Positions 21,244-33,137 of a stretch of DNA of 64,000 nt are shown here, in pieces; position 1 is the first letter of the stretch; every line of letters starts with the position of its first letter. This DNA comes from Ixodes scapularis (Eukaryota > Arthropoda > Arachnida > Ixodida > Ixodidae). The position numbers were made by a program, and so were the translations under genes. The stretch covers positions 52,518,121 through 52,582,120 of the forward strand of contig NW_024609880.1 of NCBI RefSeq assembly GCF_016920785.2, in the 5' to 3' direction. The notes under the pieces were generated by a model. That model was not told the origin of the DNA, ran no database searches, and saw only the letters and a list, made by a program, of their open reading frames with translations.

Positions 21244-22920
21244 TATAAATGCGTCACATCATGAGACTCAACAGATTATACACACTGGGCGCTTCTGCCG
21301 TTAGGTTACCTTCGCGTGCACGCTTCCCATGCTTCCAGAAATTATGTACCTAGTCAGGATGCCATGCCCTGCGCCCCCCTCCCCCCCCCCCCCCACACAC
21401 ACACACACAGATAAAATTTATGCAATTTGACTTTTTTTTTAATAACATGAGGGAACACATTACGGTGAAATACAAAGATCCTATCGAATGAGGAAGCTGG
21501 GAATAGGAATAGACCAATAAATACGATGTACACTGGGATAATCGTTTTTCTTGTTCGCTGTCCCTGCACACGTCGCAGTACTTAAATCTAATCGTATTAT
21601 GAGCCTCGTCCTTTGCTGAGATACTGATATTGTTCGCCGCGATTGGCCGTCTCTGCGTTCTACAAGAAAGTGAACTCAAAATACTTGTTTTATAATATAG
21701 GTTCATCACTTTGGAACGCGAACAAAGCAGGCGCCATATACCTCACTAGCGGGAAAGATATGGTACCGACCGCAAGACCGAAAAAGCAGCACATGCTCAA
21801 CTTCCGCGTCCTTCAATCAAATTCCTCGGCGTAGTATAGGCAGTAGGAGATAGAAATAACAGCTTGGAAATGTCACGTCCATTTCTGCGACGCACTTATG
21901 GACACGGAGTAGCCGGCAGAGACTGTGCCTTTCCACTACGTTAGTGAGTAGTATTGCGTATACGAGCGTAAGTTGTTGTTGTAAACATCTTTTATTGAAG
22001 GAAAAGGAGAGGAGGGGGGGATGAAGGGTAGAAAGAAGCACTGTGCGTTTTCGTTAGCGTTGTGTGTTGGACACTGCGCAAGCGCGGAGCCCCAAACCGA
22101 GGTCTTGGATGGCGCATGGCGACGACGCGCATCACGCAGCGTGGAGCACGCAACGCCAGCGCAAACACATGCGCTGGCGTTTGCTCGAATGCACAATACC
22201 AAAACTTTCTATTTTCTTAATACACACAAAAAGGTACGCGTTTTACCGCTGCCCGGTTACGATCCCTCGGCGCGGACATCCAGTGCAACTGCGCCTCGTC
22301 TCTCATCATGACAAGACAACACGGCGTTTGGCAAGGCGGTATCTCACCGCGGCGCCGCTTCTTCCTGCCCGAGATATGCAAAGCGTGCTACGTGCATAAT
22401 CTCCAACGAAAGCCGCCCGCCAACAACAACAACGCCGAGACAGCGGCAGGAACTCCTCGAGCCGATCAAGTTGGCTGCTGCCGGACTCCGTTCAACGAAC
22501 CGGTATGACCGGGTTCGCTCTCCCTGCGGTGCGGGCCGTCCGATGAGCCGACGCAAGCCAAGACGCCGGCCAAGCCGACGTACCAGTCCAGTCAGGGCGG
22601 CGCAGGCAGGCGTGCAGGGCAGCCGAGACGCCAACGAACTCCCCAGCAGAGGTCTACGAAGCCCTCAGCCTACACTCCGTGCGATGGACCGCAGAGCGAA
22701 ATCTATTACGAGCCATATACGAGCCAACCCAGCGCTGCACAGCCACAGTCACACTTCTACTAGTGGTATACATCGTACGAATGATGGTCTGCAGCACGGT
22801 GTAGGAAGGCTCTCCACCGTGGTCTGCAGACACCGTTTGAGGCCTTTCTTGTATGACAGTCACATTGTTCGTTCTGTCACCGTGTCAGCATGTGTGGCTG
22901 CGGCTATGCGGAGAGCAAGT
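21244..22920. other. Intronic DNA, no recognised gene
   Basis: Contains a C tract plus (CA)n at about 21378-21409. A GC-rich stretch at 22020-22700 has long overlapping frames on both strands, rich in arginine and alanine, as expected from composition. I find no domain and no splice-bounded exon. Confidence 0.4.
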
Positions 22921-23109
22921 CGTCTGCTTCTTGCGCACAAGTTGTGGTGACGTCAGAAAGACGCCGAGCTTTGATTGGCTCTGATTGAAGGATAGTGGGT
23001 AGACCTCAAAGCAAGCTGCCTTGAGGACCACCCACTATCCTTCATTCAGAACCAATCAGAGATCGGCGTCTTTCTGACGTCACCACAACCGCTGCAAAAG
23101 AAGCAGACG
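22921..23109. mobile_element. Foldback MITE with CGTCTGCTTCTT ends
   Basis: The arms of about 85 bases pair from CGTCTGCTTCTTGCGC at the left to AAGAAGCAGACG at the right, through GTTGTGGTGACGTCAGAAAG and GAAGGATAGTGGGT. The loop is very short. It is non-coding and includes a TGACGTCA palindrome in each arm. Confidence 0.85.
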
Positions 23110-24596
23110 AACGTGCGCTTTATTCCCTCCCGAGGCTCACGTGTCACTCACGTCTGCATGGGAGTGGTTTCGGTGACTCGTAGCATTCTGCATGCGGTCC
23201 ATCTAAGGTGCAAAAGAGAGTACGCTGTACCGCGCGGTCAGAGCACTCATAGCCGTAACACACACACACACACAGTCTGAGGCGATGATCCCGTCATTTT
23301 GTTTCACGGAGTCGCATTATGAAAATGGCAGCTTTCTCGGGTGGGCCTTCTTTATGTTTCTGTCTTGCTCGTTGTTCCGCATGGTGCACGCGCGTTTACT
23401 CGCGTGCGTGCGTGTGTACGTATACGCGCGTGCACGCGCCTGGTGTACGCACGAGTAAACAGCGGCTATTAGACAATGGGAGGGCTCGCTTTCTTCCGAC
23501 AACAAAGAGCGCGTACCAGGAAAAAGAGAAGCAAGAAGCTGAAAGACGATTTAGCGTAACGCGAGCACGCCTTCAACGTCCGTTTCTCGAAACAACGGGT
23601 TTTGCCGGTCCGTTGGCTTCGATGCGTTTGTCGTATGAAGCGACGCCCGTATCTTTCTTTCGTCCCTTCCCGTTTCTTTGCTTGGCTGCTCCTCTCTAAG
23701 GGTGCCTGTCGTAGCTCACGTCCACGGATTATAATACTGGGTGACAGTTTAAAAACCGGTTGAACGACGAGCGGGCTTAAAGTGCACGAAGGAATTAAAA
23801 TTAATATGTGACCTATGGGAGCTTTATTTTATTATTACTTTGAGGCGGGTATACACCTAGCAGCGCTAAATCGATGCAGCGCTGACTTGAACCTTAATGA
23901 GCGCTGATGCAGCGCTCTAAAGTGGCTAGCGATATTAGATATATTGAGCGAACGGCGACCAGACAAAGGCAGATGCGTTCTAGAAAGCAGCGAGGGGAGG
24001 GTCAGAGCGGAAGTAGAGGCGCTTAAATGTGTCTACTCACTAGTGATGCAAGATTATCGATAAACTGACTGTCGATAGTTTTTCCAAAACTACCGTCGCT
24101 TCGCCGTGCGACAGCGTGGTTTGAACTTTGAACTGCCTGATCTCCGCTCCCGCACTCTGTAGCTCATGTCGCTAGCCACTGTACCACTGAAGTCAGCGCT
24201 GCGGAATATATATAGATAGGCCTTTATTTAAAACAAGCGAGAATTGTTTGGTGTCGTGAGGCCCTTACGATTTTGTCTGTGCTAAATTGAAATCAAATTA
24301 TGCTCAAACCTTTTGCCAAGCCTTCCTTCTTTCAAAACATATCAGTCTATGTTTTTTGTTTTCTTTTAGGGTGTGCCGAAAAAGCGGGCCCTGGATCACT
24401 TCATAAATGTCACGCAGCGTTTTCATTGGTACCAACGCGGGAACGTAGTCTGCGAAGTTGCTTTGGTTGCATGAGTCTCGGCAATATGCTTTCGTTACAC
24501 GAGCTCATGCCTACAAAATACTTTCGTTGCACGAGCACGGCCAGTACTGCCATATGCTTCAGTTGCAGGGGCTGAGGCCTACAAAATGTGCGGTCG
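23110..24596. other. Intronic DNA with a degenerate tandem array
   Basis: No gene. There is a (CA)n tract near 23261-23275. Near 23870-23930 GCAGCGCT motifs recur. From 24470 to 24590 GCTTTCGTTACACGAGCTCA-like units alternate with GCCTACAAAAT, forming a degenerate minisatellite that resumes at 24770-24815. Confidence 0.5.
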
Positions 24597-24738
24597 TGTA
24601 TCACTACTGCGTGGTGCACGTTAAAGACCCCAGGCTAGCGGCTGTACCGCACTGGCTAAATTTCTCATCTACAGCTGGGAGACTCGTCGCCCCTGTGAGG
24701 CAGACCAAGTTCTAAGCTGTATAAACACACACACACAA
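24597..24738 (+). mobile_element. tRNA-derived SINE, 3-prime half
   Basis: From GTATCACTACTGCGTGGTGC through GTTAAAGACCCCAG and CTGGGAGACTCGTCGCCC to CTGTATAAACACACACA, this matches the body and tail of the full copy at 26189-26468. The tRNA-like head is absent (5-prime truncated). It ends in a short (CA)n tail. Confidence 0.8.
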
Positions 24739-25370
24739 CCCGATTTTTTTTTAAATGCTTTCTTTGCAGGAGGTCATGCCTGAAAGATGATTCGTTGCAC
24801 GAGCTCAGGAAGAACATTGAGGCACCCTAATCTCGCTAACTCACAAATCACTTTCAAAGGCTGAGCTCTCGCGTGACCACTGCCTCCTTTAGCGCTGCAC
24901 GTAGCGTTAAAGTATACCTTATATTCTATTTCAAGAGTTTTGTACAAGAGAAAGAGAGAAGTTTATGGGATGCAGTGGAAAGTGCCGCCCTTGCCAGCCC
25001 GAGCTGCACCTGCACGCTCGAACGACACCTGGGAAACGAAAGGAACGCGATACTCCGGATAGCGCAGCGGCCGAGGCCGCGAGCGAGTGTGGGAAAAGGA
25101 AAACGGAGCACTCGACACCAGGGTTGCAGCTAGGGCAGCCGGTGATTCATTTCCCAGAAGAGAGCGAGGTAGAAAGAAGAGACCGTTGGCGCCACACATC
25201 TGGAGGCTAACTTTCGGTGTAAGTTTACGAGCACCGCGGCCGAAAGTTCGCTCCCGCTTTGCCACGGTGCCCTTTGCACACGTGCTTAAACCATCTCAAA
25301 ACCTTAAAAATTAAAGATAAAAAATTAAAAAAGCACGAGAAGGGTAGATTGTTTGCAAAAAATGGCCAGA

Positions 25371-25566
25371 TATATATATATATATATATATATATGAATG
25401 AACCGTACTTAATCCAATCCTGGCTCCGCCGTTTTTGGGCTTTCGGCGGGTTCCTGAAAACTTCAATTCTTTGATTTATTGGATTAAGTACGGTTCATTC
25501 ATCTGCACATATTCGTTTATATCCTCCTCGGAGACCACGTACGATAGTGTGAAGTGCCCGTGTTGT

Positions 25567-25640
<74 letters not shown>
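25371..25640. repeat. Perfect 25-bp inverted repeat between two (TA)n tracts
   Basis: A (TA)n run at about 25371-25393 is followed directly by a 25-bp arm (25394-25418, starting ATGAATGAACCGTACTTAAT). Its exact reverse complement is at 25478-25502, with a 59-base GC-richer loop. A second, longer (TA)n run occupies about 25569-25639. The perfect arms suggest a recent or functionally constrained hairpin, or a mobile unit targeting TA. Confidence 0.8.
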
Positions 25641-26188
25641 TAATGTTTTTCCGCTTTGTTTACAGATTCGTACGAATTTATGGACAGTTATGTTTTACCT
25701 TTAAATAGAGATATTTCGAACTGGAACCTTTTTTATATTGCAATTTGATATTACTATTTATGTTTTTTCACAGCAGCAGGAAAATAATATAATAATAAGT
25801 TTATTTTTTATGAAATATAGTGGAGTAAAAAGGCAAAAACCTCAGCAGAGGCTTTTTCCTTTTTTTTTTCAAATTGTTTCGTAGCTGGTTTTTTATTCTA
25901 TCGTAGCAAGTGATCCCTCCCCCCCCCCCCCCCCCCCCCCCTTTTTCAACCAAAAAACATTGTGGGAACTGTTTGTGCGCAGGAGCCAGCACCACCGGCT
26001 TGGAGCATGATGATAGACATAAGACCATTCTAATAATCGCATTCTACGCGATCCCATGGATGTGGAACGCATTGTTCCACATCAATTGAGAAACAATGCT
26101 TAACAATTGTGTAAAAAAAAATTGTGTGCAATGCACAGTAGCTCTTTACCTGTAGTGCGGCGCCTAGAACGCGTCGTCTCCCACTGTT
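25641..26188. other. AT-rich intronic DNA with a long C tract
   Basis: No gene. A run of about 25 C residues lies at about 25917-25941, preceded by T-rich DNA. Frames crossing it are artefacts of the homopolymer. Confidence 0.6.
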
Positions 26189-26468
26189 CGGGGGATCGGT
26201 GGCCGAGTGGGCTAGCGCACACCAGCTCGGAGCACGTGGAGCGAAGGCTCGCGCTGCAGAACCCAGCATCCTGGGTTGAGTCCCCACCCCTGGCCATTTC
26301 GATCTGGATGAGCATCGTACCGGCGGGCGGTCATGTATCCGTTCATGTTGATGAACGTTAAAGACCCCAGACTAGCGGTTGTACCGCACGGGCTAGATTT
26401 GCTCATCCACAGCTGGGAGACTCGTCGCCCGTTGAGGCAAACTAAGTTCTAGGCTGTATAAACATACC
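26189..26468 (+). mobile_element. Full-length tRNA-derived SINE
   Basis: The head contains GGTGGCCGAGTGGGCTAGCG, a good RNA polymerase III A box of the type seen in Leu/Ser tRNAs. A B-box-like GGGTTGAGTCCCCACC follows about 60 bases later. The unrelated body has GTTAAAGACCCCAGACTAGC and CTGGGAGACTCGTCGCCC, ending at TAGGCTGTATAAACATACCCC. Other copies are at 24597-24738, 45240-45515 (minus) and the split 11724-11815/16219-16310. tRNA-derived SINEs of this kind are known in ticks. It depends on a LINE for mobility and encodes no protein. Confidence 0.88.
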
Positions 26469-26599
26469 CCCTCCCCGTTTCTCACTGGTCAGCTTAGCGT
26501 CCTATCACTCCCAAAGTGGTCCCGAGACGTCACAGAAGCCGGAGTGTTATGCTAGAGAGTCTGTAACTACACAGAGCGTCCAACTGTTCGATGGGGGTC

Positions 26600-26725
26600 A
26601 CGTCGTTTAGGGGCCGTAGGCTCCCTATGTCATGCTGTCGGATGTCGCGATCCTAGTGGTTGGTGCTAGTCGGTCGGCGGCCGCTTCTCGTGGCGATCTG
26701 CCAGGCTTTGTCAGTATAGAAGAGG
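26600..26725. repeat. Dispersed repeat segment
   Basis: The segment around CTCGTGGCGATCTGCCAGGC and TTTGTCAGTATAGAAG recurs at 42862-42910 with about 90 percent identity over 45 bases by eye. The family is unknown. Confidence 0.5.
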
Positions 26726-26951
26726 CTATGGTTTAACACACTCGTCCACCGATCCCTTTCGTTGTAATTGACTGTTTACGTGCTCTGCAAAACAAAACAA
26801 AAACACGTACTTTTTTTATTGTTATACTGCATATGCCGGAAATGAAACGGCATATCGTGGTGGGAAGGAAGGCAAGGGCTCTAATAAGCCGGAATCACAC
26901 TGCTCATACATCATACAAAAGACGGTATGCAAACACGAGTCTCCGGAATAT

Positions 26952-27021
26952 TCCGTGGTTCGAATGCCGCATGCCCAAGTTTCCTCCTTGAACTCGTTCC
27001 ATGCGGCATTCGAAGCACGGA
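26952..27021. repeat. Short hairpin
   Basis: TCCGTGGTTCGAATGCCGCATG and its near-exact complement at 27000-27021 flank a 26-base loop. GGTTCGAATGCC resembles a tRNA B box, but no A box accompanies it. Confidence 0.6.
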
Positions 27022-28313
27022 TCTCGCGCAGTGACTCGCGTTCGAATCTGTGACTGTCTTCTGTATGGTGTGTTAGCAGCGGTGCGGCCGAAATTTTATG
27101 GCCAAAAGGCGACGACCCCATCGCGCGCTGGTGCCGAAAAATGCGAGTGAAATCCGTTTCCTTTGGGACGGATACGTAACGACTCGACGAACCCTAATAA
27201 CCGAGAGGCGCAAAACAGCGCCGGAGGTGGTCCCGACGATGCCCGAACAGAAACGCGCTCTCTCGTCGTCGGCACATTCCGGGGCGAAGACGCTCATTTG
27301 CAATGCCCCCGAGCTGAGGGATACCTGCAGCAGCGTGCATGCGTGCGCGACGAAGATTCGGACAGAGAGATGCTATCGGCATGTTGGCCCTCTTTCGACG
27401 CGAGCGGAGAGAAAGAAACGGTCGACGGGGAGCCTCCCATAAATTGGAACGGGGCCGTGAATATCCGGGTGCATGTTGCAATATTCGAATCATATCTTCT
27501 AAACGCACGAGGTAGCTACGTATTAATGTTAGATGATCCCATTAGAAGACGACAAGGTGTCGGGTGCGAACGGTATTGACACCGAGGGGTGTCAAACTCG
27601 TCGTCCGGTGCATTTTAACTGAGGTTTCCACTGATGCAAGAAAGCCCGATGAGCGTGTAAGGTCAAGCTTCTACGCACTGTAGACATGGTGGACTAAGCA
27701 GAGGTGATGTGAACGCTCGCTTCTCCCCAGCGGTTAAGAGCGGTCACACGCTTTATGCCGCACACATCACTATCGCCATGACAGGCATCTGTAAGATGGC
27801 CGTAGTGGGACAGCCGCAAAGACCAGTTAATTCTTGGGAAATCCATCTTGTATTAGGAAATCGCCAGCTCCAGGTGTACGGGCAGAGAACAGGCGTGCAC
27901 AACACGAGCGTTGGCACGAGCCTCTCGCTTTGAAAGCCTCTTTCGGACGCGCGTGAATGAACCTCGTTGAAAAAAGAAACCTCCTGAACCATGATTAAAA
28001 AAAGAAAAAAAAGTGGATTGGGTTAAGAATAAACAAAGCGAGCGAGAAATATTAATATATAAATAGGTAGTTTTTCCTTTTGCACCTCAATTGCATGTCT
28101 GTCCATTGTGAAATGAAACGCTAAATCCGCCCTTTTTTCTTGACATTATTTCTTCAAACGTGCAAGGTGGCATTGCATCCTGCGCGCATGTAGAGTGCCT
28201 TCATACACACGCCGCGCATGCAGATTACAGTGCGCTCTGTGAGCTTAGATCGCGGGACTGCTCTCGACCGCATGATCGTCACATCTCCCCTTCTAGCCCA
28301 CCATATTGTAGAG
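27022..28313. other. Intronic DNA, no recognised gene
   Basis: A GC-rich, CpG-containing piece (27080-27580) has overlapping open frames up to 138 codons. None has a recognisable motif or good flanking splice sites. The remainder is AT-rich. Confidence 0.4.
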
Positions 28314-28642
28314 CAGTGGTTCTCAAATGGGGTTCCGCGGGCCCTTTGGGGTCGGCGAAGGCATTGTAGAGGTCCGCGAGGACCTGCCTCATCAGTCAAG
28401 CCCGGTAGTAGAAGTTGCCTTTTCTCAGATTGAGAAGAAGCATTCCAATTTTCGGGCAAGATCTCTCGTGCGAGTGTCAATGAGAGAAGTGTACTTCACA
28501 CTAGCCCTTAGTTACATCCAAATATTAAATCATTATCAAAATTAACCTATACATTTTCCTTCCTCCCGTCACGAACCGGGTCCTCCATCATCTGCGCCGA
28601 TCCACAAGGGGTCCGCAAAACAGCAATGGTTGAGAACCACTG
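28314..28642. mobile_element. hAT MITE (329 bp), CAGTGGTTCTCAA termini
   Basis: The ends are CAGTGGTTCTCAAATGGGGT and, inverted, CAGTGGTTCTCAACCATTGC. Flanking octamers TTGTAGAG (28306-28313) and TTCTAGAG (28643-28650) match at 7 of 8 and fit the nTCTAGAn preference known for hAT insertions. The CAGTGGTTCTCAA terminus is shared by many animal hAT elements. No transposase is encoded. Confidence 0.9.
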
Positions 28643-28650
28643 TTCTAGAG

Positions 28651-30136
28651 GTTTCCCGGGTAACTGCCATAAGTCGCAGGTCGCAACTCCGCCGTGCGGC
28701 GTTGCTCAAAGCAGCATACGTGCTCGCGCTCGTACTCTTGTTTTCAGCCAGTTACGATGATATAAATTTTTGGGGTTCGTGCTTATGGCACGTGCTTTGC
28801 TCGCTTCCCGAAGAGACGTACACGCGCCTGCTGAGCCGTGGAAACCCAAGTCACTGTATTCTCGGAAAGTAACGCCGTTGCCTTCCTTGCCTTTTAGAGG
28901 GACACGAACAAATTCGAACACACAGATGACCAAACCTCGCAAAATGATTTGATTGGTCTCAGTTGCTATGGCAATTGCCATTTTGGTCCATTCAAATCTT
29001 CGAAGCTTATGGCCGTTCTGGGCTAATCTTGCCAAGACCTCCAGGGAGCATCATCGTACAGAGAGCGTTCCTCGCCAATATAAGCGTCTCTGGCACTGAG
29101 CATGCAATCCGCTTATAAATCATGATCATTTCCACATATCACATTGGAACTGTTGTTCGTGCGTATTTAAAGACATGGAACTTATTGTCCAATGCCGCCA
29201 AGCACACGAACTGCGTGTGGTTGCGGTGCGAAGATGTACGCTTGCTTCGCCGGTGTGTGGATATCAAAATATCTGTATACAAGAAACGTCTCTATAAAGC
29301 TACCCGTCACCAGCGAATCTATAGATGGGCTCACGAAGAATGAAAAGCACTCTCCTGACTTTAGCGTGAGGTGGTCCACTCTTTGTGCTGATGCAGAGAC
29401 TACCTTTCCCATTGAACAGGCGCCACCGCCTCCGTACCTCCGCTCGCTCGTTTTCTCCTTAGATTGAGAATGACTGTACTTTTCAGAGCTCCCTGCTAGC
29501 TTCTTTCCGCCCAACGATACTTGAACAAAAAAAAAAGTAGGTCGCTTCATTTTTTTTGCGTTCTACCAGGTTTGTCTGGAAATTAATTTCATCAAGTAGA
29601 GACTACTTATATTTAAAAAAAAAAAAGAAAAGAAAACGGCATGTTAAAAAGAAATATATATATAGATACTACTTTTAATTTTGTCTCTCTTGAGAAAGAG
29701 GAGGGCCGCGAACTGTCCCGTCGTCCGCTTCCATTCCCTGCTCTAGCCATAACACGGGCAGCGCATGTTCGCGAAAGCAATCGACCCTTCAAAAGCAACC
29801 GGACAGAGGCACACAACCGGAGTCTACGAGACGGCGCCGCAGCAGCTCAAAAACCGAGTGCAATTTCTTCCGACCGTTCCCCTTCCTGAGAAATCTCGTC
29901 TCACTCGAAGAAGAGACCGTTCTTCTCTCTCTCCCTCGACCGCCACTCTACCATGCTCCCTTTCAGCTCCGATGGAGCGCAGAGGATGATACGAGCCATC
30001 GTAGCCAATCCAGCTTTCGCGTTTCGGGCAATGTTGTAGGCGTTACCGAAGAACAATAAGTCACTAAATCTGTTACTCGTTACTATGTAATAAAAGAAAC
30101 GCGTTACACCCGACCTACGTTACCTCAAAATATAAT
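28651..30136. other. Intronic DNA, no recognised gene
   Basis: Includes A tracts at about 29525-29535 and 29615-29633. A TTAC/GTTAC-rich zone from 30030 to 30120 may be the outer arm of the element described at 30020-31112. Confidence 0.4.
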
Positions 30137-30229
30137 TTTAGTAGATGTTTGCGATGACTCCGATAACGAAACCCGATACTCCGCTGCCTTTTTTGCGCAT
30201 GCATCGTATCGTTATCGGGTACCGTTATT

Positions 30230-30360
30230 AGAGAGTTTTAGTAGATCGTTCCCATGACTCCGATAACGATACCCGATACTCCGCCACAGCCTCCCTTGCG
30301 CATGCATAGTATCGTTATCGGGGCTATCGGAGGTATCGGAACGATCTACTAAAACTCTCT
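30230..30360. mobile_element. Inner palindromic MITE 1 (131 bp)
   Basis: It reads AGAGAGTTTTAGTAGATCGT at the left and exactly its complement at the right, ACGATCTACTAAAACTCTCT. The centre holds GCGCATGCAT and paired CCGATAACGATAC and GTATCGTTATCGG segments. Same family as the outer element, so a self-insertion or tandem foldback is likely. Confidence 0.8.
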
Positions 30361-30363
30361 ATT

Positions 30364-30528
30364 AGAGAGTCTTAGGGAACCCTTTTTGCACACCCGATAC
30401 GGTGCGATGGCCGTCCGGTACTAACTGCGCATGCGCGGGTCTTCTGCTGTAGCGCATTCGCAGTTCGTACCGAAAGGCCCATCATGTACGCGTATCGGAT
30501 GTGCAAAAAGGGTTCCCTAAAACTCTCT
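30364..30528. mobile_element. Inner palindromic MITE 2 (165 bp)
   Basis: AGAGAGTCTTAGGGAACCCT at the left pairs with AGGGTTCCCTAAAACTCTCT at the right, continuing through TTTTTGCACA..CCGATAC. The core is GCGCATGCGC. Its ends share AGAGAGT with MITE 1 but the inner sequence differs, so this is a sister family placed head to tail with it. Confidence 0.8.
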
Positions 30529-31112
30529 ATTGGGGGTATCGGAGCTATCGGAACGATCTACTAAACTTATCTTTAATAAAGAGAACGCGTGACGGATATC
30601 GTTACCGATAAAAAAAAAGTAAGGCACATTACTTTCGCGTTACTTTCTTTTCGTGAATTCAAACGTTTTCACTGTTTTGACGTTACAGGTATGCATAAGC
30701 GCATTATTTCAAGAAATATTATGTCCATGCAGAAAATTAACGTAAAATTACCGTATTTTTTTACGATTTAGATTTTAAAGGTTTGTTGTGGGTGAGTGTG
30801 CGTGACTTGCGCGCCTACAAACACACAAAAATTGACGCGTAACCTTTTTGTTTTGTTTTTCGGAAGAAGATGTAACGAGGAATGTAACGACGTTACCTGT
30901 AACTCGAAATGAGTAACGTAAGTCCGGTTCTTCGTTGCTGCTTTCAAAGAGTAACTGTGGGTTAGTCATGTTGAATTAACCTGAGACGGGGGTAGAGAAG
31001 AAACATCAAAACTTACAAGGGACAGAAAATAGACAGAACGATGTCTCAAAAAGGTTAGTGTACGTTATTAAAAAAAATTACGTGTTACCGGTAACGCGTT
31101 ACCGCCCCCACC

Positions 31113-32351
31113 GGCTTCAGGTGGGCAGGGCCGAAGCGACGCGCGGGACCAGTCGTCGTGGTACGTTCGCAGCGCTGGATTGGCCTGGATTGGCTCGTAG
31201 AGTCCGCTGCATTCCATCGTAAGGCGAGACCGAGTATAGCCCTCTCGACCAGCCCTGGAAACCGCAGGGGAGCCGGTGGGAGGCACTCGAAAAGAAGCGG
31301 GACCTTTCTTCTTGTCACTCACGAGCAATCACGACGTCGTACGCGGCGGTAGAAGAGGATCCTCCGTCACCGCGCGGATTCGAAAGGCTGATTCTTCTCT
31401 CACGTTTCGCCGCTGGAAGCGAGTGTCCCACGCTGCCAACTTCGAAAAGAAAAAAGAAGGGTCATTCGAAAGTTGACGCGCCAATCCTCCCACAGACAAT
31501 ACAATGTTTGAAGAAGCGACAGAGATAGCTATTACTGCCCTCAGTAACACTTATTTTAATGTGCATCCACCACTCTTTATTTGCTCGATCGCGCTCAACG
31601 CAGCGTTGTGGTCACTCGAGTATGGAGGAAAGAGGGGAAATGGCACACACGAGTCAGCGTCCCTAACTCGATACAGCTACCGTAGACGCGCCAGATTACA
31701 GCCGTCATTGCTGACCTCTTGTCTTACCGTGATGTACCGAGCCACTGAAGTAAGCTTTGACGAGCCTCGACAAAGGCCCATGATGGGGAGAGGACCCAGT
31801 CAAATCTAAAGCGTCACTAACCTGTCCTGCTTTGGTAATGATGGAGCAAAGTGGTCCAAATAAGATGAAAAACAAAAAAACTGAAAGTTGGTTATGGCGG
31901 CGCACATGCACCGCTGCTGCAAGGCGTCTATAGGTATACTATAGGGCACACAAAATGCATCCTACGGTGTATAATGTGTAGCCTCAACGAGATGGTTCGG
32001 TGGCGCCCTCTTTTAGCTTCCGTTCGGGACGTCAAGACCAGAATTTGCCTCTCCGTGATGGTACGAGTTGTAATCCTGGCTAGTTATAATCAGTTGCAAA
32101 CTACAAGTTGGATGGCGAGTATGTAAAAAGCACGACGAAAGCTTGGAGTCACCACATTCTTAAAAACCACTTGGGCAAAAGTTGACTGTATGTCGTTCTT
32201 ATTTCCATCGATGAAAGCAAAAGTAATTCGAATAAAAACATCACATTGAGTGTTTGGTCAACCATAAATGCTGACTACAGCGACGCTTTTGGTCACGCAC
32301 ACTGATCTCTATTGGCGACGTGCGCGACCGAAAGCGTCGCTGTGGTCGGCC
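31113..32351. other. Intronic DNA with a dispersed repeat
   Basis: No gene. The segment 32020-32075 (GACGTCAAGACCAGAATTTG, CTCTCCGTGATGGTACGAG) resembles 57795-57855, marking an unnamed dispersed family. A hairpin at about 32275-32337 pairs CTACAGCGACGCTTTTGGTC with its near complement. Confidence 0.45.
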
Positions 32352-32912
32352 TTCCACTATAGGGAGGCTGTAGTGAGGGTGGGCGCAACTCAAAACCTGG
32401 AGAGCGTTTGCAATTTAATGGCGGCGCCAGAGGGAGAGGATTCGAGAAAGGATATGCGCCAGTGTTGCCTGCACGAGAGCAGGCGCCCGCTCTGTTGCAA
32501 CTCTGTTGCTCCATGCGCCTTTCCTCCTCTCGCCTCCCATTGCAAGCAACGAGCGCCTTGGCGCAGCCTCTCTCGCTTCCTTCTCGCTCCGAGAATTGCA
32601 AACGTCGAGCGGAGAAAGCAAAGTTGCCAGACAAGCAGCAGCGTCCAAGATGGCGGAATTTACCATTTTTCGCGTTAAAAAAATATTTAACCTATCGCAA
32701 CAAAACTGGTGGCTATGGAAAAGTAATCATTTATACCTTGTGTAAATTATTCAAGCACCTTAATGGGCTTTTATGACCCGAGTTAGGAAAGAAAACGACC
32801 CTTTGCCCCATAGACTCCCAGCAAAATTTAGCAATTAAATGGCGTCCATGTCCCGTGATCGCCGATCTAGCAGTTGCACCCACCCTCACTTGAGCCTCCC
32901 TATTCCACTATT
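32352..32912. mobile_element. Inverted-repeat element with CCACTATAGGGAGGCT-type ends
   Basis: The left arm 32352-32390 (TTCCACTATAGGGAGGCTGT, AGTGAGGGTGGGCGCAACT) is the near-perfect complement of the right arm 32872-32912 (AGTTGCACCCACCCTCACTT, GAGCCTCCCTATTCCACTA). The 480-base interior is GC-rich at first with an AAGATGGCGGA core and has open frames up to 122 codons on both strands, none recognisable. A DNA transposon derivative is likely. The target duplication is not resolved. Confidence 0.65.
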
Positions 32913-33137
32913 GGCCCAAAAGCTGACTATGACGTCGGAAAGGCTATACCATCGGCGGAAATAAGAGGAGTGAAAGAACTTTAATTTCGACGGTGTTGGC
33001 AGTGTTCCTTTGAGAGCGCAATGATTTCAGGCTTGCACCATGCTATTTACAAACACCATCGAACTTGTTGTTCGCAAGGTAATGACGTCACAAGGGGGAA
33101 CCATAGGAGGGCGCCACCAAAACTTCTCGCCGCTAAT

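Larger units (their letters stand above)
30137..30565. mobile_element. Outer palindromic MITE interrupted by others
   Basis: The left end TTTAGTAGATGTTTGCGATG and the right end ATCGGAACGATCTACTAAA are inverted repeats. The right arm is short (30532-30565) and the left arm longer (30137-30229). Two further palindromes (30230-30360 and 30364-30528) sit between them, so the outer copy is older. Confidence 0.7.
30020..31112. mobile_element. Possible outer element hosting the nested palindromes
   Basis: The left zone 30035-30125 and the right zone 30870-31112 are both dense in GTTAC/GTAAC motifs in opposite sense (GTTACTCGTTACTATGTAAT versus CGTGTTACCGGTAACGCGTT). This pattern is found in subterminal regions of hAT-like elements whose ends resemble GGCGTTAC. 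Exact ends and a target duplication could not be identified, so the boundaries are approximate. Confidence 0.35.

Noticed and set aside
22471..22950. 159-codon Arg-rich frame
   Set aside because: GC-rich composition opens several frames at once on both strands. No domain, and it runs into a foldback MITE.
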